A stretch of 64,000 bases of DNA from an uncultured Chthoniobacterales bacterium. GTDB lineage: Bacteria > Verrucomicrobiota > Verrucomicrobiia > Chthoniobacterales > UBA10450. Under the pieces are notes generated by a model, which worked only from the letters and a program-made list of their open reading frames with translations, had not been told where the DNA came from and ran no database searches. Where the stretch lies: NCBI GenBank assembly GCA_902805675.1, contig CADCTA010000001.1:1-64000 (forward strand). Direction: 5' to 3'. The translations under genes were made by a program, and so were the position numbers. Positions 33,129 through 42,165 of the stretch are shown piece after piece; position 1 is the first letter of the stretch; the number at the start of each line of letters is the position of its first letter.

Positions 33129-33880
33129 CGTGCTGGTTGCGGTGCGACTTCGGCCGGCAGTGTTTCGGTGGGCCGGCCACTCTTTCCCGCGAACCGGTTG
33201 GTCATATACGTCAGCAGCAGCACCCAGAACGTCAACGCGAGGCTGAAGAGCGGGAACTGCAGGGCGAGCGGGAGCGAGTAGATCATGCCGATCAACGGGA
33301 TCCAGACGGCCCAGTTCGTCAGGAGTGTCGGCACGATTTTGTCCTTGTAGTAGTCAACGGTGAAGCACCCGCGCAGGGCCGCGAAGGAGAAGCCACTGTT
33401 CTTCCACTCGTACGCGATCACCGTGTAGGGCGCAGCAAAGAACACGTTGTAGACGAACTGGTCGATGCAAATCTTCGCAGCCACCACTCCGACGGTAGCC
33501 TGGTCGCCCAGCCCTGCTGCCAGCCCGCGATACATCAGATCGACTGTGATGCCGGCGAACGCCCAAACCGGCGCAGTAAAAAGAACGTTGCGCAGATTTT
33601 CCGCGCGCACGTGACCGCGCTGGAAAAGCAGCACGATGGAAAGTTCCGGCAGGATGGCACCGGCGAGAACCGTCGCGACGATGACAAACCCGATGCCGTA
33701 GGTGCGTTTCACGTCCGCCAGCTGGTGGAGCAGAGCCGCGAAGCCGGGATGCAGAAAGTATCCGATGAGAACCGCGAGCATCAGCGCCTGGATGATGAAG
33801 GCCGGCAAAGCATTCGCACGGATCGCGTCCCAGCCGATCGTTAGCGGGGTACGCTCCGCTTGTTCCTGCGTTTGCTGCAT
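33125..33880 (-). CDS. Mpv17/PMP22-like integral membrane protein, 251 aa
   Basis: Start chosen at MQQTQEQAERTPLTIGWDAI; the open frame continues upstream without a better start. Five or six hydrophobic segments are visible. The C-terminal half resembles the Mpv17/PMP22 family of eukaryotic organelle membrane proteins: KICIDQFVYNVFFAAPYTVI, then PTLLTNWAVWIPLIGMIYSL and a final FPLFSLALTFWVLLLTYM. These match the family pattern DQ...P, then PTLxxNWxVWP, then W.x.YLSY-like. In eukaryotes these proteins may form channels, but in bacteria the role is unknown. The similarity is my reading of the motif pattern and needs a profile search. Confidence 0.68.
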   Translation of the reverse strand: MQQTQEQAERTPLTIGWDAIRANALPAFIIQALMLAVLIGYFLHPGFAALLHQLADVKRTYGIGFVIVATVLAGAILPELSIVLLFQRGHVRAENLRNVLFTAPVWAFAGITVDLMYRGLAAGLGDQATVGVVAAKICIDQFVYNVFFAAPYTVIAYEWKNSGFSFAALRGCFTVDYYKDKIVPTLLTNWAVWIPLIGMIYSLPLALQFPLFSLALTFWVLLLTYMTNRFAGKSGRPTETLPAEVAPQPAR

Positions 33881-33985
33881 CGGCGCAAACTCCAACGGCG
33901 CAGTCGCGGAGCAAGCTGAAAACCCGATGTCCTCGCTGGTTGGCGGGGCTTGACCGAGCGATGCGCTTTTCGGAATGATCCCCGC

Positions 33986-34636
33986 ATGCTCCCCCGCTCT
34001 TCCCTCCTCTTGTCGATCGCCCTCGTCGCGCTTTTGAGTCTCACCAGCTGCGCGCCGCAACAGCCACTGAGTTCCGTGCGCGGTGGCCAATACAAGACCG
34101 TCTCTCTCGATCCGGACATCACAGCGCCCGAGCGCTACGTCTACCGCGACCTCGCGGGCAAGCGCTCACGTGGAATGTTTGGTGGACTGATCGGCCTCGC
34201 GATCGGCGCGGCTTCGGAAGGTCCGGGGTTCCGCCGGTTTGATGCAGCAGCGTCCCGGGCGCCGGTCGACGTTCGTGTACTCCTCAGGCGTGAAATCGAG
34301 GGCGCACTCAGGAGCTCGGAGTTGCTCAAGCTGGTGTCAACGAATGGCGACAGCGCGATGCGCATCGAGATTCTTGCTTATGGGGTGGCGCCGGTGAGCG
34401 GCCGACAGCTCGGCGGCGTGATCACTGCCAAGGCAACACTTACCGACAGAAGCGGCAAGACGGTCTGGCAGAAGAGTGAATGGGCGAACAGCGAGACGAG
34501 CGCGATGCTGACCGACATCGAACAAAACCCGAGCCTCTGGCCGCGTATGGCACGCGAGGCTGCGGCGGGGCTCGCGCGCAAGCTCATCCTCTACACCAGC
34601 GCGACGGAGCGGTCGGTTTCGCCGACATCCATGTGA
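33986..34636 (+). CDS. Lipoprotein, DUF4410-like, 216 aa
   Basis: Starts MLPRSSLLLSIALVALLSLT with the lipobox LTSC, so it is an exported lipoprotein. The mature part has DPDITAPERYVYRDLAGKRS, a glycine-rich stretch (MFGGLIGLAIGAASEG), and a C-terminal domain with IEILAYGVAPVSGRQLGGVI resembling DUF4410/YajG-like lipoproteins that assemble in the envelope. That family assignment is tentative. Its TGA overlaps the ATG of the next lipoprotein gene by one base. Confidence 0.8.
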   Translation: MLPRSSLLLSIALVALLSLTSCAPQQPLSSVRGGQYKTVSLDPDITAPERYVYRDLAGKRSRGMFGGLIGLAIGAASEGPGFRRFDAAASRAPVDVRVLLRREIEGALRSSELLKLVSTNGDSAMRIEILAYGVAPVSGRQLGGVITAKATLTDRSGKTVWQKSEWANSETSAMLTDIEQNPSLWPRMAREAAAGLARKLILYTSATERSVSPTSM

Positions 34637-34995
34637 TGCGAGGCCTTGGTGTTTCGACGGCTCTCCAGCGGGCGGGCGTCTGCTGCCTGGCACTCCTGCT
34701 GACCGGTTGCGTGACGCTGGAACCCCGCCCCGCTGGAATCTCGCGCTCGATCTTTTACTCCGTCACGCCGGTGTATCCGCGGAGCTTTGACATCGTCGCG
34801 GCAGGCCCTCGCCGGCGCGAAGCTGCGGAGCTACGCGACGCGTGGCAAGCGAAGGCTGCCATGGTAGCGAACGGCCGTCGGTTCAAAGCCTCGCCATTAG
34901 TGGTTCGCGACACGGAATACATCCCGAGTGGCTACGGAGCCGCGCTGCCGATCCAGCGGCGCACCGTGACGGGCACGATGACGCTCGTCGAATAG
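34636..34995 (+). CDS. Small lipoprotein, 119 aa
   Basis: Starts MRGLGVSTALQRAGVCCLAL with lipobox LLTGC at about residues 23-27. The mature protein is about 93 residues and basic (ITRSIFYSV-like, RRREAAELRDAWQAKAAM) with no recognised domain. The ATG overlaps the stop of the preceding lipoprotein gene (TGATG), so the two are coupled and may form one envelope complex. Confidence 0.8.
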   Translation: MRGLGVSTALQRAGVCCLALLLTGCVTLEPRPAGISRSIFYSVTPVYPRSFDIVAAGPRRREAAELRDAWQAKAAMVANGRRFKASPLVVRDTEYIPSGYGAALPIQRRTVTGTMTLVE

Positions 34996-35053
34996 GCGAC
35001 TGCCGTGCGGCTGCAGGGTTTGCCGCACCGCGCTGCCGCGCGTAAACTTCCGG

Positions 35054-36151
35054 GTGATCCCCGCGCGAAAGCCAGACATCAAGTCTCTGACGTTGGCAGA
35101 GCTGCAGGAAGTCGTCGCTGCTTCCGGGCAGCGGCCCTTCCGCGCGAAGCAGATCACGGACTGGCTCTACAAGAAGCGCATCTCCTCGTTCGACGAGATG
35201 ACGGATCTGCCGCAGACGCTTCGCGCGCAGTTGGCAGCCGAGTTCGAGTTCTCGAATCCCGAGGTCGTCCGCGTCCTTGGCTCGAAAGACACAACCCAGA
35301 AGTTCCTGTTCCGTCTGCGGGACGGCAACCTCATCGAGTCGGTGTTGATCCCAGCCTCACCCGCGCTTTATGGCGAGACGTCGGATCGCCGGACAATCTG
35401 TGTGTCGAGCCAGGTCGGCTGCGCCTACGGCTGCAAATTCTGCGCGAGCGGTCTCGAAGGCTGGACGCGTAATCTCGACGCCGGCGAGATCGTCCAGCAG
35501 CTGATCGCGGTCGAGAAACACAGCGGCGAGCGCATCGACAACGTCGTGTTCATGGGCATGGGAGAGCCGCTCGCGAACCTGAAGAACCTGGCTCGTGCCA
35601 TTCAGATCATCAATCAACCGTGGGGTCTCGAGATCGGCGCGCGGCACATCACGATCTCGACCAGCGGCCTCGCGCCACAAATTCGCGAGCTGGCCGAAGA
35701 GCCGACGCAGTTTCGCCTCGCCCTCTCCTTGCACGGAGCCACCGACGAGGTGCGCAGCCAGATCATGCCCGTCAATCGCAAGTATCCGCTCAAGGTGCTC
35801 CTCGAAGCGTGCGATTACTACGTCGCGAAAAAACGCAGGATGCTGTTCGAGTACATCCTGATCAACGACGTCAACGACACCGAAGAACAGGCGTACGAGC
35901 TGGCGAAGATCGCACGGCGTCTCTCGGCCAAGATCAACCTCATTCCCTACAACACGGTCGAAGGGCTGGAGTGGACGCGTCCGCCACGCGCACGGCAGGA
36001 GCGCTTCCAGTCGATCCTGCGGGAACACGGAGTCGTGTCGACGTTACGCCGCGAGAAAGGGCACGACATCGCGGCCGCATGCGGGCAGCTGCGGCTTCAA
36101 ACAAAGCGACGCGAAGTCGAGGCGGATGCCGTAGCCAGGCCGACTGCATAG
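35054..36151 (+). CDS. rlmN: RlmN, dual-specificity 23S rRNA (A2503)/tRNA (A37) C2-methyltransferase
   Basis: A radical-SAM enzyme that methylates A2503 of 23S rRNA and A37 of some tRNAs. It is 365 aa with a GTG start. The N-terminal RNA-binding helix bundle (RPFRAKQITDWLYKKR) is followed by the 4Fe-4S motif SQVGCAYGCKFCASG. Next come GMGEPLANL, ISTSGLAPQI and LALSLHGATDEVRSQIMPVN. The resolving cysteine near the C-terminus is in IAAACGQLR. The last about 15 residues are an added tail. A family A repeat starts 5 bases after the stop. Confidence 0.97.
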   Translation: MIPARKPDIKSLTLAELQEVVAASGQRPFRAKQITDWLYKKRISSFDEMTDLPQTLRAQLAAEFEFSNPEVVRVLGSKDTTQKFLFRLRDGNLIESVLIPASPALYGETSDRRTICVSSQVGCAYGCKFCASGLEGWTRNLDAGEIVQQLIAVEKHSGERIDNVVFMGMGEPLANLKNLARAIQIINQPWGLEIGARHITISTSGLAPQIRELAEEPTQFRLALSLHGATDEVRSQIMPVNRKYPLKVLLEACDYYVAKKRRMLFEYILINDVNDTEEQAYELAKIARRLSAKINLIPYNTVEGLEWTRPPRARQERFQSILREHGVVSTLRREKGHDIAAACGQLRLQTKRREVEADAVARPTA

Positions 36152-36155
36152 CGCG

Positions 36156-36279
36156 GTCATCCTGAGGCTGGCGAAGCGCGCCGAAGGACCTCACGCCGGC
36201 ACTCGTGACGGTGTTGGTCGTTGGCAGTGATTTACGGCCCTGCGTGAGGTCCTTCGCCGTCTACGCGACTCAGGATGAC
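36156..36279. repeat. GTCAT palindromic repeat (family A, copy 4)
   Basis: The left arm is GTCATCCTGAGGCTGGCGAA...CGAAGGACCTCACGC. The right arm is TGCGTGAGGTCCTTCGCCGT...GACTCAGGATGAC. It lies between the same-strand genes rlmN and the 221-aa gene. Confidence 0.82.
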
Positions 36280-36350
36280 CGCGCGTGCGCGCCCGTTGAT
36301 CCGGTGCAAAACTCTTTTGCGCAGCCTCCCAAGCTGGAATAAAGAAAATC

Positions 36351-37016
36351 ATGCCGGGCTACGATCATCAGCCTGACCGAGCCTGGGACGAGTACGACTG
36401 GGAGCGGTTCCTGCAGCAGCAGGATCATAAGACCGAGAAGTACATGGAGCTGCTCGAAAAGTACCTCGATCACCCGCAACGCGACCAGATCATCGCCAAG
36501 GAAATGGGTTGGACGCAGCTGCTGAACGGCGAGGAATGGAACGACGACGTTGAAGCCATGCTGGCTGACGAAGCGAGCTCTGAGGAGGACGAGAGCGAGG
36601 CAGAGGCTGAGGCGACCAGTTCGACCAGCGAAGGCTTCGAAGATCACAGCCTCTACCGCGCAGCCTTTGCCCTCACCATCTGGATCGATCAGTTGTTCGA
36701 TCAGCAGCCGGCGCTTCAGAACGAGCCGTCGGCGGTCAAACTTGCGACGCACTCCGCGCTCGCGAGCGCCAAGCTGGCCGCAGCGTTAAGTGACGACGAC
36801 GTGGACGAGATCGGGATGACGATCGCCTACCTAAAGCGCGCGCTAAAGGCGATCACGACGTCCATGGAAGCGGCCGCGCAAATGCTCACCGACAGGCTCA
36901 TCTCGCCCCGGCAGCACACGGCGCTGGAACAGCGGCTGTTCCAGGTGCGCGACGGCATCATCACGCTCATGGGCGAGTATCGCGGTGAGTGGCTCAGGCG
37001 CTTCGGCAGCCTGTAG
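36351..37016 (+). CDS. Acidic hypothetical protein, 221 aa
   Basis: Starts MPGYDHQPDRAWDEYDWERF and has a strongly acidic stretch at about 66-95 (Glu/Asp/Ser-rich). A helical C-terminal domain follows (LYRAAFALTIWIDQLFDQQP and later helices ending RGEWLRRFGSL). There is no signal peptide or membrane helix. I do not recognise a family. It lies 10 bases upstream of the ECF sigma gene on the same strand and may be expressed with it. Confidence 0.78.
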   Translation: MPGYDHQPDRAWDEYDWERFLQQQDHKTEKYMELLEKYLDHPQRDQIIAKEMGWTQLLNGEEWNDDVEAMLADEASSEEDESEAEAEATSSTSEGFEDHSLYRAAFALTIWIDQLFDQQPALQNEPSAVKLATHSALASAKLAAALSDDDVDEIGMTIAYLKRALKAITTSMEAAAQMLTDRLISPRQHTALEQRLFQVRDGIITLMGEYRGEWLRRFGSL

Positions 37017-37025
37017 TCCCCACCG

Positions 37026-37670
37026 GTGAATAACTTACCCGCGGAGGCGTCCAATTTGATGCACAAGGAAGCGACCCCGGCAGAGGCCGAAGTCCCCGAT
37101 GCCGATCTGGTGAAAAGGTGCCAGGACGGTGACACGGAGGCGTTCGACCAGCTCGTCGGTCGTTACCGGACGCGAGTTTTCGGAATGATCTACAACATGG
37201 TACATAGCGAGCAGGACGCCTGGGATCTCGCCCAGGACAGTTTCCTGAAGGCGTGGAAATCGATCGGCCGCTTCCGTGGCCAGTCGAGCTTCTACACCTG
37301 GATCTATCGTATCGTGATGAACGTCACCATCGATTGGCTCCGCAAGAAGCAGGTGAAGGGTTCAGGCGCGGAGTTCGATGACGCCGTGCAGCTGAAGGAG
37401 ATCGATCCGGCTTCGCGCACCGTGCCTCATGCGGACGCGTTGCCGCACGAGCGGATGCAGCATGTGGAGATTCGCGGCCGGATTGATGCCGCCATCGCCC
37501 AGCTCTCGCCGGAACATCGCGCGGTCATTTTGATGAAGGAAATCGACGACATGCAATATCACGAGATCGCAGAAGCGCTCGGCTGCTCGATCGGCACGGT
37601 GATGTCGCGATTGTTTTACGCGCGCAAGAAACTGCAGAATCTGCTGAGGGACGTCTATGAACACGCATGA
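37026..37670 (+). CDS. ECF sigma factor (RpoE type), 214 aa
   Basis: An RNA polymerase sigma factor with region 2 (DTEAFDQLVGRYRTRVFGMI, then EQDAWDLAQDSFLKAWKSIG and SSFYTWIYRIVMNVTIDWLR) and region 4 (LSPEHRAVILMKEIDDMQYH, then IAEALGCSIGTVMSRLFYAR). The start is GTG at 37026, or possibly the ATG at 37059. The next gene overlaps by 14 bases and encodes a membrane protein of anti-sigma type. This is the usual arrangement of an extracytoplasmic stress pair. Confidence 0.93.
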   Translation: MNNLPAEASNLMHKEATPAEAEVPDADLVKRCQDGDTEAFDQLVGRYRTRVFGMIYNMVHSEQDAWDLAQDSFLKAWKSIGRFRGQSSFYTWIYRIVMNVTIDWLRKKQVKGSGAEFDDAVQLKEIDPASRTVPHADALPHERMQHVEIRGRIDAAIAQLSPEHRAVILMKEIDDMQYHEIAEALGCSIGTVMSRLFYARKKLQNLLRDVYEHA

Positions 37671-38175
37671 AGAAAAGTGGACCGCCTGGCTCGATGGCCA
37701 GCTGACGGGGAAGGAACTCGAGCAATTCGAGGCGTCTTTGCCGGACATCTCAGCCGCTGAGCTGGAGAAGCAGGACTCGCATAAGCTGAGCGCGTTGCTC
37801 AAGGAGCAGATCACTGCGCCTTCGATGACGAACGTGGAGTTTTTCCATCATCAGCTGCGCACCGAGATCGCGCGTGAATCGCGGCCGGCCTTGAAGCCTG
37901 CGCGTGAGACGCAGGCGAGCTGGTGGAGCATCGGCCGTTTGGCTTGGACTGGCGCGGCGTCGCTCGCCATTGCGATGGTGTGCACGTTCTTCGTGATGCG
38001 GGATGACAACATCGGCGGGCAGTCGACCTACACGCAGAACGTGCTGAACGCGCGGATCGGTCCGGAAGTGAACTCCTACGCCACGATCTCGATGTTCGAG
38101 ACGAAGGAAGACAAGGTCACTGTGCTGTGGGTGGAAGGCCTGCAGTCGCTGCCGTCTGAGTACGCAGCGAAGTAA
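37657..38175 (+). CDS. Putative anti-sigma factor, single-pass membrane protein, 172 aa
   Basis: The N-terminal cytoplasmic part (MNTHEEKWTAWLDGQLTGKE) has the anti-sigma look, but it lacks the zinc-binding His-x3-Cys-x2-Cys of ZAS-type anti-sigmas. One transmembrane helix lies at about 93-113 (TGAASLAIAMVCTFFVM), followed by a periplasmic tail of about 60 residues. The gene overlaps the sigma gene by 14 bases, which is the main reason for this call. The third gene of the unit follows 4 bases later. Confidence 0.8.
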   Translation: MNTHEEKWTAWLDGQLTGKELEQFEASLPDISAAELEKQDSHKLSALLKEQITAPSMTNVEFFHHQLRTEIARESRPALKPARETQASWWSIGRLAWTGAASLAIAMVCTFFVMRDDNIGGQSTYTQNVLNARIGPEVNSYATISMFETKEDKVTVLWVEGLQSLPSEYAAK

Positions 38176-38179
38176 ACTG

Positions 38180-38623
38180 ATGATGTTTCCGCGCTTTCTA
38201 CTCGCCGCGCTCGTCTGCTGTTGCCTCGCGTTTAGCGGCAGCAGCGTGGCGGCAGAGAGCGTGTGGAGCGGTCTCGTGGTCGCGACGAACGCGCCGCAGC
38301 CCACGCCGATCCCGGCCGAGCTGAACAAGCTGGAGGGCACGCTGAAAGGGCTCTTCGGTTACAATCAATATCAGGTAATCGGGCAGACGCGCAGCACGCT
38401 GAAAAGCGGCGACGAAGACTGGCTCGCATCGAGCAAGTATTTCTCGCTGCGCGTCGATTCGAAGTCCGGCAGTCGTGCGGCCTACCTGCTGAACCTGCAG
38501 CTATTCCAGGAGCAGAAGCTCTTGCTCGAGACGGAAGCGAAGCTGAGCAAACGCAGCCCGCTCGTCATCCGCGGGCCGCAAGTGGGCGAGGGCCAGTTGG
38601 TCCTCGTGCTGCTCGTCGAGTAG
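38180..38623 (+). CDS. Exported hypothetical protein, 147 aa, in the sigma/anti-sigma unit
   Basis: A signal peptide at about 1-25 (FLLAALVCCCLAFSGSSVAA) is followed by a small beta-rich domain (YNQYQVIGQTRSTLKSGDED, then FSLRVDSKSGSRAAYLLNLQ). There is no named family. It lies 4 bases after the anti-sigma-like gene, so it is part of the same transcript and could be a periplasmic sensor or target of the pathway. Confidence 0.8.
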   Translation: MMFPRFLLAALVCCCLAFSGSSVAAESVWSGLVVATNAPQPTPIPAELNKLEGTLKGLFGYNQYQVIGQTRSTLKSGDEDWLASSKYFSLRVDSKSGSRAAYLLNLQLFQEQKLLLETEAKLSKRSPLVIRGPQVGEGQLVLVLLVE

Positions 38624-38629
38624 CATCCA

Positions 38630-38732
38630 GTAGCGGCGGTCTATGACCGCCGAACCTCGGCACCTGCGGCTGTGGCTTGCCGACGAAAATAGACGGCTGC
38701 CACCGTTCGGCGGTCATAGAGCGTCGCTACAG
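38630..38732. repeat. GTAGCGGCGGTCTATGACCG palindromic repeat (family C)
   Basis: About 103 bp. The left arm is GTAGCGGCGGTCTATGACCG and then CC. The right arm is CGGCGGTCATAGAGCGTCGC and then TAC. Each arm also folds on itself (GGCGGTC/GACCGCC). A short related copy overlaps the aroB stop. It lies between the exported protein gene and the aminopeptidase gene. Confidence 0.75.
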
Positions 38733-38771
38733 CCCGCGTGCAAACCGCCGCGCGTGTTGTCTATTGGTCGC

Positions 38772-41426
38772 ATGCGCTTTCCCCTGCTATTCAGCCTCGT
38801 GATGCTTGCGACTGCTTCGACTCCGCTGCGCGGCGAAAAGCCATTCGACTTCGAATCCACGCCTGGGAAGCTGCCGAAACATGTGGTGCCCGAGGAATAC
38901 GCGATCCGGATCACGCCCGACGCGAAGAAGCTGACCTTCACGGGCTCAGAGACGATCCGGGTCAACGTCCGCAAGCCGACTCGCGAGCTCGTGCTCAACG
39001 CTGCGGAGATCGAGATCTCGAAAGCGGCGATCAACGACAAGCCGGTCGCGAAATCCGCGATCAAGCTCGATCCCAAAGAAGAGACGCTGACGATTACCGC
39101 GCCGGCTGAGCTGCAGCCCGGCACGCACACACTTTCCCTGAGTTTTTCCGGCAAGATCAACACCGCCGGTCAGGGCCTTTACCACGCGCCATACACGGAA
39201 CAGGGAACCGGCGAGAAGAAGGTGATGCTCGGCACGCAAATGGAAGCGACGGATGCACGCCGCATGTTTCCCTGCTGGGATGAGCCGGTGTTTCGCGCGC
39301 GTTTTCAGCTCACCGCGATCGTGCCGGAAAACTGGACCGCGGTTTCAAACATGCCGCTCGAGCGTGAAACGAAGACCGCTGCCGGCAAAGAGCTGCATTT
39401 CGGGCTCACCCCATCGATGGCGAGCTACCTCAATGTCCTCTGCGCAGGCGAGCTCGATTCGATCGAGAAGAAGAGCCACGGCGTCTTGCATCGCGTCGTT
39501 GCCACTCGCGGTAAAGCTGAGCTCGGCCGCTACGCGCTCGATAGCTCGGCTCAGGTGACGGAGTATTTCAACGACTACTTCGGCACTCCCTATCCGCTGC
39601 CGAAGCTGGACGAAATCGCCGTGCCCGGCGGATTCGGCGGCGCAATGGAGAACTGGGGCGGCATCACCTACTTCGAGTCTCGCCTGCTCTACGATCCGCA
39701 GCGCTCGTCCGCCGAGACGAAGCAGAACATCTACGAAGTCATCGCGCACGAGATTGCGCACCAGTGGTTCGGCAACCTCGTGACGATGGCGTGGTGGGAC
39801 AATCTCTGGCTGAATGAAGGCTTCGCCTCGTGGATGGGCAGCAAGTGCACGGAGAAATTCAATCCCGATTGGGAAGTCTGGCTGACACGCGACGTTCCGC
39901 GCAATCCGACGCGCCGCACTGGCATCCCTAAAGAGACCGCGATGGAGAGCGACGCACGCTCGACCACTCACCCGATCCAGCAACCGGTCGCGACGGAGGC
40001 CGAAGCCAACAGCGCTTTCGACGACATCACCTACAAGAAGGGTCAGTCGTTTATCCGCATGCTCGAAAGCTTTCTCGGCGAGGAAGTGTTCCGCGACGGC
40101 ATTCGCAAATACACGGCGCGTCACAAATTCTCGAACACGACGACGGCTGACCTGTGGAACGCACTCGGCGAAGCCTCCGGCAAGCCGGTCGTGGAGATCG
40201 CGGCTGGCTGGACGCAACAACCCGGTTTTCCGATCGTCACCGTGTCGCGCGGCGCCGACGGAAAGGTTGCGCTGACGCAGGAGCGCTTCACGATCAACTA
40301 TCCCAACGCGCCTGCGCTGGAATGGAAGATTCCCCTCACCTACACGGTGTCTGGAGGTGCCGACGGCGGTCTGTTGATGGAGTCGAAGACAGCCGAGCTG
40401 ACGGACATTCCACCGGATCGTGCCTTCAAGTTGAACGTCGAAGGGGCGGGCAATTACCGCGTCCAGTATGACGAAGCTTCGTGGAAGCTGATCCTGGCTC
40501 ACCTGGCGAAATTCAGCTCGCCCGATCGCGTGAATTTGCTGAGCGATGCGTGGGCGCTCGTGCAGGCGAAGCGCGCCCCATTGTCACACTACCTCGAGAT
40601 CGTGGAGAAGCTGCCGACCCGCACCGAACTGGCCGAGCGGGAGCAGATCATGACCGCCTTCGGAGTCATCAACAGCTTGCTGGCCGAGCCCGCCCAGCGT
40701 CAGCAGTTCCACCAATACGCACGGTCGATTCTGCGGCCGAGCTTTGATGCGCTCGGCTGGGATCCGAAGCCAGGCGAGAAGCCGCGCGAGGCTTCCCTGC
40801 GTGTCAGCCTCATTCCGGCGCTTGCGAGTTTTGGCGATGAAGAGATTGCGGCGGGATGTCAGGAGCGGTTCCGCCGCTTTCTGGAGAAACCCGAGTCGCT
40901 CGCGCCTGACTTGCGCGCGCCGGTGCTCTCCGTCATCGGCCGCTATGCCGATGAAGCGACCTGGACAAAGCTGCACGAGCTGGGGCGCAAGACGACGAGC
41001 ATCGAGGAGAAGCAGAACTATTACGATGCCCTTTCGGCGGCCGCGGATCCGAAGCTGGCGGAGCGTGCGTTGCAGATCGCGCTGAGCGATGAGCTCCCAT
41101 CGAGCCGAGCGGCATTCCTGGTACCGAAAGTCGCCCGCGACGGCGGTCATGCCGACCTGGTGTGGCGATTCGCAAAGGCGAACATGAAGCAGCTCCTCGC
41201 CAAAACGGACGCGCTCGGTGCGCTGAGCTACGCGCCTAGTCTCTTCACGTTTTTCTCGGACACGGCGCGGCTCAGCGAACTTAAGGATTACGCAAAGACG
41301 TCGCTCAGTGCGGAAGCAGCAAAGGAAGTCGACAAAGCGGTCGACGAAGTTTCCTTCCGCGCCGACTTCAAGCAGCAGCTGGCGAACGACGTCGCGAGCT
41401 GGAAAACAGCGCAGCCGCGCGGCTAG
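38772..41426 (+). CDS. M1-family metallo-aminopeptidase, exported, 884 aa
   Basis: A zinc aminopeptidase of the PepN/ERAP type. Start chosen at the ATG 38772 because it gives a signal peptide (MRFPLLFSLVMLATASTPLR); codons upstream are repeat DNA. The N-terminal beta saddle (about 25-210) leads to the exopeptidase motif GGFGGAMENWGGI and the zinc motif HEIAHQWFGN with the distal glutamate in LWLNEGFASW at about 325-350. The C-terminal ERAP1-like helical domain runs to the end. It is probably periplasmic or cell-surface and supplies amino acids from peptides. Its stop overlaps that of the convergent S2P gene. Confidence 0.95.
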   Translation: MRFPLLFSLVMLATASTPLRGEKPFDFESTPGKLPKHVVPEEYAIRITPDAKKLTFTGSETIRVNVRKPTRELVLNAAEIEISKAAINDKPVAKSAIKLDPKEETLTITAPAELQPGTHTLSLSFSGKINTAGQGLYHAPYTEQGTGEKKVMLGTQMEATDARRMFPCWDEPVFRARFQLTAIVPENWTAVSNMPLERETKTAAGKELHFGLTPSMASYLNVLCAGELDSIEKKSHGVLHRVVATRGKAELGRYALDSSAQVTEYFNDYFGTPYPLPKLDEIAVPGGFGGAMENWGGITYFESRLLYDPQRSSAETKQNIYEVIAHEIAHQWFGNLVTMAWWDNLWLNEGFASWMGSKCTEKFNPDWEVWLTRDVPRNPTRRTGIPKETAMESDARSTTHPIQQPVATEAEANSAFDDITYKKGQSFIRMLESFLGEEVFRDGIRKYTARHKFSNTTTADLWNALGEASGKPVVEIAAGWTQQPGFPIVTVSRGADGKVALTQERFTINYPNAPALEWKIPLTYTVSGGADGGLLMESKTAELTDIPPDRAFKLNVEGAGNYRVQYDEASWKLILAHLAKFSSPDRVNLLSDAWALVQAKRAPLSHYLEIVEKLPTRTELAEREQIMTAFGVINSLLAEPAQRQQFHQYARSILRPSFDALGWDPKPGEKPREASLRVSLIPALASFGDEEIAAGCQERFRRFLEKPESLAPDLRAPVLSVIGRYADEATWTKLHELGRKTTSIEEKQNYYDALSAAADPKLAERALQIALSDELPSSRAAFLVPKVARDGGHADLVWRFAKANMKQLLAKTDALGALSYAPSLFTFFSDTARLSELKDYAKTSLSAEAAKEVDKAVDEVSFRADFKQQLANDVASWKTAQPRG

Positions 41427-42157
41427 ATCACCGGCTGCTCTGGTTCGCTGCGAATCCGCTTCGCTTCTGCGAGGTCGGCGGCGAGGGCGCGCGCTTGTTG
41501 CCAACCGGACCAGGCCTGGCTCAGCACGAAGAATCCGAGAATGCCCCACCAGATCTCCTGCAGGTAGAGCAGGCCGAAGAGTGTGAGCGCAACGCCACCT
41601 GCCAGACCGATGGCGCTGGCGACCTGCAGACTTCGTATGCGCCCAATGCCGAACCAGAGTAGCGCGCGCAGGATTTGACCACCGTCGAGCGGGTAGATTG
41701 GCAACAGGTTGAAGATCAGGACCGCCTTGTTGATGAAGTTGACGCTCGCGATCAGGGCATAGGCGTCCGGGGCCGTGTACATCCAGTTGCGTTGCGTGGC
41801 GAGGGCCAGGGCGACATAGAGGATCGGCAACAGCAGCACGTTCACGAGCGGGCCGGCAACGATGCTCCAGAGAACAGCGCCGGGACGTGGCGGCGGACTG
41901 ACAAAGGCAACGCCGCCGAGCGGCCACAGGATGATGTCGTCCGCGCGTCCACCTGTCTGCCGACAGGCAAGGGCGTGCCCAAACTCGTGCATGAGCACGA
42001 TGGCGAAGAGCGCGAGGTATTCGTACGCGCCCCAGATGGGCGACTCGTAGCGGCGCGACATGGTGGAGACCATCCAGGCCGCAACCAGGAACCACGAGAA
42101 ATGGAGCGACACCTGGATGCCGAAGAGCCGAAAGAGTTTGAAGGAGCCGCCGAACAT
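41423..42157 (-). CDS. Site-2 protease (M50 family) membrane metallopeptidase, 244 aa
   Basis: An intramembrane zinc protease. Start taken at MFGGSFKLFRLFGIQVSLHF, typical of the M50B group (FGIxVxLHxSWF). The HExxH motif is in VLMHEFGHALACRQTGG at about 55. The second zinc site is in LLPIYPLDGGQILRA at about 155. Several membrane helices surround these. Residues upstream of the start are repeat-derived (family G at 42166). A role in regulated intramembrane proteolysis is likely, but no partner is evident. Confidence 0.9.
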   Translation of the reverse strand: MFGGSFKLFRLFGIQVSLHFSWFLVAAWMVSTMSRRYESPIWGAYEYLALFAIVLMHEFGHALACRQTGGRADDIILWPLGGVAFVSPPPRPGAVLWSIVAGPLVNVLLLPILYVALALATQRNWMYTAPDAYALIASVNFINKAVLIFNLLPIYPLDGGQILRALLWFGIGRIRSLQVASAIGLAGGVALTLFGLLYLQEIWWGILGFFVLSQAWSGWQQARALAADLAEAKRIRSEPEQPVI

Positions 42158-42165
42158 GTGGACGA

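Noticed and set aside
39345..40502. Minus-strand open frame opposite the M1 aminopeptidase
   Set aside because: Shadow frame; no family motif and no start context.
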